Below, piece after piece: positions 55,545 through 64,000 of a DNA stretch of 64,000 bases. The position numbers and the translations under genes are program-made. Source of the stretch: Vesta saturnalis (lineage: Eukaryota > Arthropoda > Insecta > Coleoptera > Lampyridae); contig JARFJB010000398.1 in NCBI GenBank assembly GCA_036346205.1, forward strand, positions 124,001-188,000, in the 5' to 3' direction. The first letter of the stretch is position 1. Every line of letters begins with the position of its first letter. The notes beneath the pieces are model-generated. The model was not told the DNA's origin. It did not search any database and worked only from the letters and a program-made list of their open reading frames with translations.

Positions 55545-55619
55545 TACTTCGATAGCGCAGTTGGTTAACGCGGTACTCTAGCAAAGTACAGGTCGTAGGT
55601 TGAAATCCTACTCGAGGTA
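55545..55619 (+). tRNA. tRNA-like sequence (AGC anticodon loop), probably pseudo
   Basis: 75 nt with a 7-bp acceptor stem (TACTTCG/CGAGGTA, one G-U), perfect anticodon stem GTACT/AGTAC around loop CTAGCAA (AGC in the anticodon place), and perfect T stem GTAGG/CCTAC around TTGAAAT. The D stem is imperfect and the T loop lacks the usual TTCGA. The body resembles elongator tRNA-Met more than tRNA-Ala. A pseudogene or SINE head is as likely as a gene; it begins 16 bp after a MITE. Confidence 0.45.
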
Positions 55620-55769
55620 AACTTTTTATTTGTGTATTTAATAAAATTAATAATAATTTTTAATTACAAATTTACTTTTGAACTTATTCGTTCATAATAA
55701 AAATTTATAATAATTTAGTGTTAGTAATTTAATAAATTGCACTATTAATATCAATCATGCTGGATAATA

Positions 55770-56245
55770 AATTACCTAGAATATCCTGCTTTGGTTTATA
55801 TTGTTCTCATACAAGATGTATTGACTCTCGTTGCTACATGGCAACGCTGCCATTGGAAACCAATTACTGGTAGACAAGTGCATATTATCGCCCCTAAAAA
55901 TTACCCTAACAACAGTCAGCAATTGGCACTTTCGAATATAGGTTGCGAAAAAGTTATATTTTACGTCGATATGTTTGGTCTTTTGGAATTCCACACCGAG
56001 ACGCTACGAATGCACGATTGCCTATCTCCATAGGTGTTAGGAGTTGGAGATTTGATATTGAATTCTCCAAGTAGAGTTCGCAAGCAACCTCACAACTTCA
56101 CAAGAAGCAATCGCAAAGGCAACAAATTCTGCTTCAGTCGATGATAATGCGGTAATGCGTTGTTTTCTTGATCCCCATGCTACGGTAGCTCCAAATATTT
56201 TTATAACAAAACCGGATGTGGATTTTCTATCGTCTGAATTTCTTC
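55770..56245 (-). pseudogene. Copia RNase H fragment
   Basis: Minus strand: KSTSGFVIKIFGATVAWGSR and KQRITALSSTEAEFVAFAIA, the hallmark of copia RNase H (with the conserved Glu of STEAE), then shifted frames ending LEFQKTKHIDVKYNFFATYI, which precedes the 3' LTR in copia elements. Other RT parts are missing. It lies in the same orientation as, and downstream of, the copia gag-integrase piece at 60645-61862, so both may be one element split by later insertions. It abuts the foldback at 56254. Confidence 0.8.
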
Positions 56246-56253
56246 AGTCCGCA

Positions 56254-57358
56254 TTTCTTATGGACGCCATATTGGATTTTTGCATTTTTGAATTCTTCAT
56301 AAAAAATGCTTTTCAACCATATATCATATGTTTATAATCTGCCAATGAGAAAGTGTCAAATTACACAATTAAATTTATATCAAAGCAACCTTGACATATT
56401 ATGTATTTTAATTAAATGAAAATTAATCTACAAATTAAACTAACTATTGAGAACAATATTATTGATTATTAACACAAACCATAATAATAAAAGTGACAAA
56501 AAATAAAATTTAATATTATGCTGAATGTTACTATTAATTAATCAAATGCTCGAATAAACCTTCATTCTCCTGCAAACACCATCTGCATCGAGTTAGCACT
56601 GCATCACAAGAGTTCCTTATCATCTCCGGGGTAATTTTATTAACAGCTTCGATAACTGCATCAACCTTTTATCAGATGTTTATAATCTGCCAATGAGAAT
56701 GGAGCTCCCTCTTGCTACAGTAAGAAATATGATTTTCCAACAGGATGGGGCTCCTGCACATAGTGCCCATATTATTACAGATTTCCTAAATATGGAATAT
56801 CCTAATGGATGGATAGGAAACCAGGGACCAATAAGATGGCCGGCCAGAGCTCCTGATCTCTCTCCCATTGATTTCTTTGTGTGGGGCTATTTAAAAAACG
56901 AAGTTTATTCAAAGTCGTATAACAATGAGGACGAATTACGTGATGCAGTTATCGAAGCTGTTAATAAAATTACCCCGGAGATGATAAGGAACTCTTGTGA
57001 TGCAGTGCTAACTCGATGCAGATGGTGTTTGCAGGAGAATGGAGGTTTATTCGAGCGTTTGATTAATTAATAGTAAAATTCAGTATAATATTAAATTTTA
57101 TTTTTGTTGTTTTTGTCACTTTTATTATTATGATTTATGTTAATAATCAATAATATTGTTCTCAATAGTTAGTTTAATTTGTAGATTAATTTTCATTTAA
57201 TTAAAATACATAATATGTCAAGGTTGCTTTGATATAAATTTAATAGTGTAATTTGAAACTTTCTCATTGGCAGATTATAAACATATGATATATGGTTGAA
57301 AAGCATTTTTTATGAAGAATTCAAAAATGCAAAAATCCAATATGGCGTCCATAAGAAA
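56254..57358. repeat. Long foldback: about 410-bp inverted arms
   Basis: Left arm 56254-56663 and right arm 56941-57358 are near-identical reverse complements over their whole lengths, with a 277-bp spacer. The arms contain the 3' portion of a mariner-like transposase gene plus its 3' flank. A third partial copy (TTTATAATCTGCCAATGAGA) occurs at about 56677-56698 at the inner edge. Confidence 0.92.
56693..57073 (+). pseudogene. mariner-like transposase C-terminal half (DD41D spacing)
   Basis: 125 codons open: FQQDGAPAHSAHIITDFLNM holds the second Asp, and WPARAPDLSPIDFFVWGYLK the third, with 41 residues between. The tail reads NEDELRDAVIEAVNKITPEM to the stop at about 57068. This spacing matches the DD41D (rosa) group of the Tc1/mariner superfamily. 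The N-terminal half, including the helix-turn-helix and first Asp, is absent. The last third of the gene is duplicated in inverse in the left foldback arm. Confidence 0.8.
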
Positions 57359-57419
57359 ATCGAAAGTTGCGTGCATTTTCTCAAAATCTAGTAGGCCTAG
57401 ATTTTTTTCAAAATCATTT

Positions 57420-57673
57420 TTGAAATCCTCGCTACCTGTTACCCCCATCCTGCAAAAATCGTAGATGTATCTCTTGCAAGAAACAAGATATAGCGATTTT
57501 TAGAAAACGCATATTTTCAGTTATCACCCTGTGTCTAGTAAATGGAAGGATTTTTGACATGTAACCATGGTTACTTCTTGGGCATATAATGACGCAACTT
57601 TTCTCCATTTAACCATCTTCGTATCTCTAACGGTTTCCAATATCCCCATGCATTTCATCTTAAACTGGACACA

Positions 57674-57714
<41 letters not shown>

Positions 57715-57720
57715 TTTTGT
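57420..57720. repeat. Non-coding repeat ending in (TA)n
   Basis: TTATCACCCTGTGTCTAG and GGACACACTGTATATATA lie in DNA probably belonging to the 3' part of the DD41D element; (TA)n at 57676-57712. Confidence 0.5.
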
Positions 57721-60055
57721 AATGTATAATACGTGGAAAATATTTATAATAATTGATTTAACTAAGTGGGGATAGTGTTCATATTCTTTTTAAATTGACA
57801 AATCAAATACATATCTTTAACTTTTATTTATTATTATTAAATTAATTTTTTTTTAATTTTTCCGTGAAATCATAAAATTTTTTATTTTACACATGCAAAT
57901 ATACATGTCAATAATTAAATTGTAATATGTAATTAATAGTTTCAATGTGAAACAGACTTCGTTGGAATTTGCACAAATTACGCATGCGTTGCGTTCTTAC
58001 TAACATAATTAAATGCAGCCTGTCAAAAATTTCACCAAAAAATCTAGAATTAGTGAGTACAATTTTGATTTTCTTCAAAATAAAATTATTATTTTTATAA
58101 TTACACCTGCTCATTGACTTTTCAGATATTGATACATGTTGTCGCACAAACATTTATACATAATCAAACAAAAACATAAATATAGGACATCAAAAGAATA
58201 ATCAATGCAATAGTTGGGTTACGATAGAAAAATTTAACTTACATGTGCTTTTGCAATTTCCAAATAATGGTCACGTTAGGCTTGCTCCATATTAAAACAT
58301 TGGACGTAGACTTCTTTCCATGTATCGATGATACTGCCTTGCTGTTGAAATTGGTGCTGCTTATATTCCATAACTTCATCCAAACCCATTAACTGGTGAT
58401 AAATCTTCCTCGTGGTAAATACGATGTACTTATAAAATATGCTAATATCATATACATTCAGATAAGCACTTTTATTTTAGATGTATATTTAAATGTTGAT
58501 TTAAATATTTAATAATTTTTCGGATTTAACTTATATTTTATTCTTATATAAAATTTTTATTTACTTGCACTTTTATTTTATATGCCGAATATGAAGTTAA
58601 ATTGATTTTATAATCTTCACCACTTTAAAAAAAAATTAACATCAAATCCAAAATAACTGAAGGATTTTATTGACATAAAAAAAATGCACATCACCCGATG
58701 TTTAAACACGATTTCAAAATGAAACAATTACAATATTATCGACAATTATAATGGGTAACCTAAGTTTTCAATTTTGTTATAGGTTAAAACAATTGTTTCT
58801 GAAATCGCAACTCTACGTTGATCGCGTTTCAAATCCGATAATGTTAACGAGAATTTTAACTTACATGTTAACAAAAACACTACTAGCACTTTGACTTCTT
58901 AGTCACCAAAAATTACAAAAGCAAGGGAATGCAAGAGCAAAAAGCAAGAGAGTAAGAAATCAGGAGCAATTCTTTTTATACTTTTATGATGGATACCAAA
59001 TTTTCAATTTTTTTTACATTACACATAAAAGATCCTAGCATCTGAATGGTGTAAACAAAATTGTTAAATTAACTAAAAAATAAATTATGCCATAACTTTT
59101 TCAAATCACCTCGGATTTGCTTTTTAAATACAAATTTAGAATCAGGGCAACTTTCTGCATAGAAACACACCTCACAAGCCCTATTTCGCTTCAAAAATTT
59201 ACATTCTGAGAAACTAAAACCTAAATTTACTAATATCTAACAAATTTTATATTTTACAACTAAACTAATTACATATTCAAATTCTACATAAAAAACTGTA
59301 TAAGAAAACACCTATTTCACCTCATTTTACTTAATTTTAACAAAATTTCCACTTTCATACCTTAATTTTAGGTGGTTAACCCAACTTTTCTAATTTTATG
59401 TTTAGATTACATATTTACTGTTAATTTCTTTGTGAAAATGAGGGAAACCTACTATTATATGCTTTTATAATTTATTCTAAACTTATCTTATCCTATAAAA
59501 ACTATGAATTTGTAAAATTCTTAAATACAATACTTAACCTAACTTTATATAATTTACTTTTAACTTGCGTTATAAACGTCTGTATGACTTGAAATGTTTG
59601 TCTAATATGTCTTTATGACAAACACTGTTTATTTGTATTCCATAGTTCATAATTCTGACTTTTCACATTTACAATTGTTAACACATTTTTGTAAATTTTG
59701 TAAATTTCTTATGCACTTTTTAAACACTTTGTCTGTGAATTACTAATATACTGTGTTCGTACCATAACCCTTTCTTATAGTTCGCAGAGTTTATGCATTG
59801 TATCTAATACTATACATGTTCTACACATTAGAATTATCGTACTTCATGTGATCAATATCTGTCACGTGTTTAAAATGCTTGAATAAATTGATTAAAATGT
59901 AAAATTACTTAATTATGTTAAACGAAACTAATCGTACACACTAATATGAATCGTGTTGACCTTTCTCACTTGCTACTGGTATAGCTCATTGCTTTTATGA
60001 ATATAACAACCTTGTGTATACCCCACAAAGCCTGTTTTGTTACATCAAAATCATA
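57721..60055. other. No gene recognised
   Basis: AT-rich; see 43936-46232 for weak similarity. Open frames have no motif. Confidence 0.5.
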
Positions 60056-60062
60056 TTTTTAC

Positions 60063-60120
<58 letters not shown>
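60056..60120. repeat. (TA)n microsatellite
   Basis: About 60 bp of TA/AT dinucleotides. Confidence 0.95.
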
Positions 60121-60122
<2 letters not shown>

Positions 60123-60145
60123 TATGTGTATAAATGCATGAAAAG

Positions 60146-60225
60146 TCTTTCCGAATGGGATTCGAACCCAGGACCTCATGTTATCTAGACATGAACTCTA
60201 ACCAACTAAGCTACCGAGAGATTAG
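60146..60225 (-). other. tRNA-like SINE-type head
   Basis: Minus strand: GGTAGCTTAGTTGGTTAGAG (A-box), anticodon stem CATGT/ACATG, CTGGGTTCGAATCCCATTC (B-box). The acceptor does not close. It is followed by AT-rich sequence and a (TA)n tract, like a SINE. Confidence 0.5.
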
Positions 60226-60640
60226 AATTCCATTCAAATTAAGCTTTATACGTAGTTATACGTTAACTAGTTGTTGAGTTAAATTATCATAGATGATTTT
60301 CACATCCTTTTAATTCTGAACAATTTTGCAGACAATTGTCTACATAAGACTCCGCACAAGTAAAGGCTGCGTAAGCATTCAAATAATGAGGTGTTTTTCG
60401 CCCACGGTCAGATTGGCGGACCGAATGATCCTCTGTTTCCGATTCTTGTTTTTCACTCATGGGGTCAGGATCTTCTTCATTCGCAGGATCAATTGGGACA
60501 TTGTCAAATTAGTATCAGGCATACTCTCTTCTTTGCTTTTATCATTTCAGCGTGAACAGTTGCATTTCTTCTTCTCATTTTGCTTGTCAGACTTATTGAA
60601 GCCAAAACTCATTTTATAAAATTTTACATCAAATCTTTTT
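60226..60640. other. No gene recognised
   Basis: Possibly decayed copia sequence, as it lies directly downstream of the copia integrase on the minus strand, but no motif is readable. Confidence 0.4.
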
Positions 60641-60644
60641 TTGC

Positions 60645-61862
60645 TCACGGGATCCCACAAGCGGTACTTTTTAGGGCATTATCCCACCTAGTAACATTTC
60701 TTTGATCTACTGTCCAGCTTACTTTTAAGTATCTCCTTTGGGATGCGTAGATATGCAGAGCAGCCAAAAACAAATTTTGAGGGTTGGGTTTGTCACCAAA
60801 CCACATTTCTGATGGGGTTTTTTTATTATCTAATGCCACAGTGCACGGGCGGTTAATTATATAAACAGCGGCTATCACTGCTTCTAACCAAAGTGTTTTA
60901 CTGATACCAGTATCGAAACTCATACAACGTACCTTGCAATAACAATGCAACAATAAAATGACTCCAGTGGTCAATAAAAGTGATGACAACGATTAGAGTT
61001 ATAAGATGTAGATGTAATTGGTCCCATAATGTCAGAGTGGACCAATTGGAGCGCCCTTGTTGCACGATTTCTGGGTTTTACATGAGGCAAACGGGTTTGT
61101 TTCCCCTCTAACCAATACTGACAATTCAAGTTCGAATCCAAGTTCTTCTTATCCACTGCAATACTGTCGAAGACGCCTATGCCACAAATAGTTGTCATCA
61201 ACATTTACTACTTTTGTTTTTGTTTGAAATAAGGTTATTGGAGAGCAGGTTATTGTTATTGCCTTGGTTTGGCAAAGAAGAAAGTCTCCTGCCACTATGA
61301 GTACGTGCCTTCAATGAATGTGAATTATCAATGACGTCACAAAACTCGATGGCATTTCGATTTCTTTCTTCATCGAATAGACGCTTTATGACAAAAGCGA
61401 CTTTCAATTTGTCTTCAGACAAGGTTTCTAATGCAACAACAACCGCATCATACTCACTTGGTATGGTTAAGAACAAATGACACAATACCCATTTGTTCTA
61501 CAGTTGCTCCAGCAGATTTGAGATGACGGATAATTTTATCAAAACTAAGAAATTGTTTATCGAGCAGGATTAAATTTCATTAATAATAGTGATTTTCCCA
61601 AATAAAGCTGATTAACAATACCTTTACGAGCAAATGATTGGTTAAGAGCAGTTCACATCTCATAAGCTGTACTTTTTCCCTTCACATACTCCAGATATTC
61701 ATCAGAAATTTTCATAATGATTTCAGATTTACATTTTCTTTCATTTTTAATATAATCTTTCATCAAAATTATTACCGTCGAACAACGAATCATACACTTT
61801 TCGTCACGAGACATGTTTATAAGTAAAGAACTACGAAGAATATCAAATGCATGTTGCGTCAA
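60645..61862 (-). pseudogene. Copia gag and integrase, frameshifted
   Basis: Minus strand, in order: Gag pieces at 61862-61653 (MSRDEKCMIRC, KISDEYLEYVKGKSTAYEM) and 61485-61198 (CHLFLTIPSEYDAVVVALET, RNRNAIEFCDVIDNS). Then the pre-integrase zinc segment and integrase start at 61204-60971 (YWLEGKQTRLPHV, LQLVHSDIMGPITSTSYNSN with the first catalytic Asp). Then 60989-60645 (KTLWLEAVIAAVYIINRPC, TPSEMWFGDKPN). The nucleocapsid and protease are not readable. Frames change at each junction. The upstream LTR was not found. Confidence 0.8.
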
Positions 61863-61994
61863 AGAGTGAACACACCAAAAGACTCTGGGTCCATAACATG
61901 AGAAATGGTGTTAATTATTAAAATAACTCGTTTAAAATAACACCATGTATTAATTGAAGCACAAAAAATAAACAGGGAACGATTTTAACAAGCA

Positions 61995-62945
61995 AGCACA
62001 AAACATAGTACAGAAACAAGATGGCAGGAGCGCTAGACTCACTTTGTAAGATTAATTGTAAAATTGTCACAGTTCCACAATAATAACACTGTCGTTATTG
62101 CACGGCGTTTGTGTTGCGCTTATTATGAGATCCGAACTGCGCCTCACCGGAATATCATCAGGAAATGGATAAAAATGTTTGGATCGATGGGATCCACCAT
62201 TACAATTCAAAATACTGGTCGTCGGAGCCGAAAAAACAATCGAACGTGTCCGATAATCAATAAGTGAAAATCCAAAATAATCTATCCGTAAGAGAAATCA
62301 ACCAATGAACTTAAAAAAATGGTCTCTGCATAAAAAATTCAACTAGTGCAGGAATTAAATATAACCGACTATGTTTACAGGTTGAATTTCGTAACGTTTA
62401 TGCTTCAGCAGTTTGAAAATTTTGACATCTGATTCAGTGACGAGGCGAATTTACACTTAAATGGCCATGTAAACAAGCAGAATTATTGTTACTCGTCAGC
62501 CAAAAACCCCAAACGGAAACACGAGCACCGCTTCATAGCCCTAAAGTTATTCCTAGGTGCAGCGATGTCTGCCAAAGGAATAATCGGAAAAATTGTAGAA
62601 GTAGAGCATTAACTGTGAATACAGAGTGATACTGAGAGATGATTTCAAATTTTTTAGCTTCATCTTTGCAACAGTTTAATGGCTTCAATTCAAGAACGTG
62701 GTTCCAACAAGATGGTACCACTTGTCACACATCCAATGATTCAATTGAAATCGTAAGGCTTATTTCGCGAAAAAGTTATGTTAACTGGCCACCACGCTGT
62801 CCAGACTTGAATCCTCTGGACTGTTTTTTATAGGGATTTCTAAAGAGTGAGTGTACGAAAATAAGCCGAAGACATTAACTCAATTAAAGCAGCATATCAC
62901 AGCAGAAACGACATTGGTATCTCAGGGTTGGTGTCAACGAGTAAA
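61995..62945 (+). pseudogene. mariner-superfamily transposase, decayed
   Basis: Plus strand with many stops. RTAPHRNIIRKWIKMFGSMG is the helix-turn-helix part and NTGRRSRKN the linker. Then FSDEANLHLNGHVNKQNYCY (first Asp) and, at 62700-62832, WFQQDGTTCHTSND (second Asp) and WPPRCPDLNPLDCFL (third Asp). TLTQLKQHITAETT is the tail. Spacing between the last two Asp is 35 here, shorter than in relatives, probably through a small deletion. It differs from the 56.7-kb copy. Confidence 0.75.
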
Positions 62946-63196
62946 TAATTTTCCAATAACTGTAAATTGAAGATAAAAACAAAACTTTGTTTGAATATTT
63001 TTTAATTATTTTAGTTTTAAACTGCACTCGCCTTTTTTGGACACTTGGTATTATTTGAAATTCGCATCCGAAATTGGCTGTAGTGCACAAAGTTAAGAAC
63101 ACGATTATATAATTTAAAACCCGAAATATACTTAAAGTAATTAAACAATACTTTATTAGTGATATTTATTATTTTTTTATAAATTATTTGTGTATA

Positions 63197-64000
63197 CAGT
63201 ACTAGTCAAAAGTCTCCTCCCCCCCTTGTATCTTTTGAACGGTTTTACTTATACTAATGAAATTTGGAGGGTGAATATAAACGGATATAAGCTTCTCAAC
63301 TAGTCATGACAAGTGACGTAATAGTCATATATGACGTCACAGGGCCACAGTGACCAATAATTTTAAATAGTACCTTATGGCGAGTGACATCTCGTTTGAA
63401 AGGTATTAACATTACCTATTCAGTCATACTAATTTTGGTAGGGTTTAGGTTGATTTTGATAGAAAAATTAAATAAACACTAAAATTATAGTTTGGCATTT
63501 AATTAATCAATATTGTAAAGTCAGCCTCTGGTTAATTGTCAAAAAAGTTGACGTTTTTTAATTCTCTGGTTGTTTTTACTTCGATAAGTATAATACCTTG
63601 ACTATTCAGTTTAATTATTCTTTAACGCGACGTTTAAGTGTCTACATAGACAAAATGGTACGTACGGTAGCCGACAAAGTAGCAGCTATTTTAATAATTG
63701 GTGAATGTAGAAACAATTTCCATGCAGCGGAACGTCTTTTTAATGAGAGGTACCCCGATCGCCCTATATCGAGGACTTATTTGAGGGAACTTCTTCAGAA
63801 GTTTGAAGCAACCGGTAGTGTTCAAGATGTCAAACGATCTGGTCGACCAACAATTAGTGACGACAAAAAAATCGACATAATTGCAGAAATGGTAGTACAT
63901 CCTACTTCTTCTACAGCCCAAGTTGCGTCTATCTGTGAAGTCAGTCAAAGGACAGTACATAGGGTGTTGGCTAAAAACAAATTTCATCCATACAAATTAA
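63197..64000 (+). mobile_element. Tc1/mariner-type transposon, 5' part, runs off the window
   Basis: TA at 63195-63196 is followed by CAGTACTAGTCAAAAGTCTC, a form common at ends of Tc1-like elements; 458 bp later the transposase ATG occurs. The right end lies outside the window. Confidence 0.6.
63655..64000 (+). CDS. Transposase N-terminus, uninterrupted, partial at the window end
   Basis: ATG at 63655-63657 opens 115 codons with no stop to base 64000. MVRTVADKVAAILIIGECRN and RTYLRELLQKFEATGSVQDV form the first helix-turn-helix. RSGRPTISDDKKIDIIAEMV is the linker with the GRP motif. SSTAQVASICEVSQRTVHRV is the second helix-turn-helix. The layout is that of mariner-superfamily transposases whose catalytic domain follows. 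Being free of lesions, unlike almost every other element here, it may be young; the catalytic half must be read in adjoining sequence. The minus-strand open frame at 63691-63987 is its shadow. Confidence 0.8.
   Translation, partial: MVRTVADKVAAILIIGECRNNFHAAERLFNERYPDRPISRTYLRELLQKFEATGSVQDVKRSGRPTISDDKKIDIIAEMVVHPTSSTAQVASICEVSQRTVHRVLAKNKFHPYKL

Noticed and set aside
56155..56337. Short plus-strand open frame across the foldback edge
   Set aside because: Antisense of copia RNase H joined to MITE-like sequence; not a gene.

Overview
The window looks like repeat-rich, AT-rich nuclear DNA of an insect, possibly a beetle. That is an inference from the mix of element families (R1-clade, jockey-like and Penelope retroelements, Tc1/mariner relatives, pogo, PIF/Harbinger, MULE, Crypton and Polinton) and from GT-AG introns of 51 and 60 bp; no marker gene fixes the taxon. 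There are no bacterial features, rRNA genes or CRISPR arrays. The only non-transposon coding material I recognise is a C2H2 zinc-finger gene (about 29.2-31.2 kb, minus) and a broken paralog of it (49.9-52.1 kb, plus). Nearly every other recognisable reading frame belongs to a decayed mobile element.

Layout. 0-0.86 kb: AT-rich DNA, then a long (CA)n tract. 0.86-5.26 kb: an R1-clade LINE lying between two (CA)n tracts. 5.3-7.6 kb: a zinc-finger-type element ORF and a Crypton-like tyrosine recombinase, both minus. 8.4-13.9 kb: a degenerate repeat array carrying a tRNA-derived SINE and a Tc1 element, which holds a mariner, which holds a LINE fragment. 15.7-18.7 kb: PIF/Harbinger with an adjoining gypsy remnant. 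19.0-20.3 kb: a transposase with D-to-E spacing of 82. 22.6-25.3 kb: a MULE fragment and an RTE-like LINE. 25.7-28.6 kb: a pogo-type transposon with both ends.

29.2-31.7 kb: the zinc-finger array with a small inverted-repeat element (MITE) in its 5' flank. 32.5-36.8 kb: a MULE split by a second Crypton and a rearranged pogo gene. 36.9-40.2 kb: a Polinton/Maverick remnant (integrase and capsid-side genes). 40.4-47.6 kb: mostly non-coding, with a third Crypton fragment, a second SINE and small inverted-repeat elements. 47.6-49.3 kb: a minus-strand LINE. 49.9-52.1 kb: the zinc-finger paralog cut by a Penelope element with a GIY-YIG domain and a hammerhead-like motif.

54.1-62.9 kb: pogo, copia (two pieces), a long foldback containing a DD41D transposase, and another mariner-like relic. 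The window ends inside an uninterrupted transposase N-terminus (63.66-64.0 kb).

How the genes relate: there are no operons or pathways here. The informative structure is insertional history: nesting, two copies of one SINE, three copies of one recombinase family with a conserved intron, and a host-gene pair in which one copy has a MITE and the other a retroelement. Frameshifts are very common, so either the elements are old or the assembly has indel errors in A-runs.
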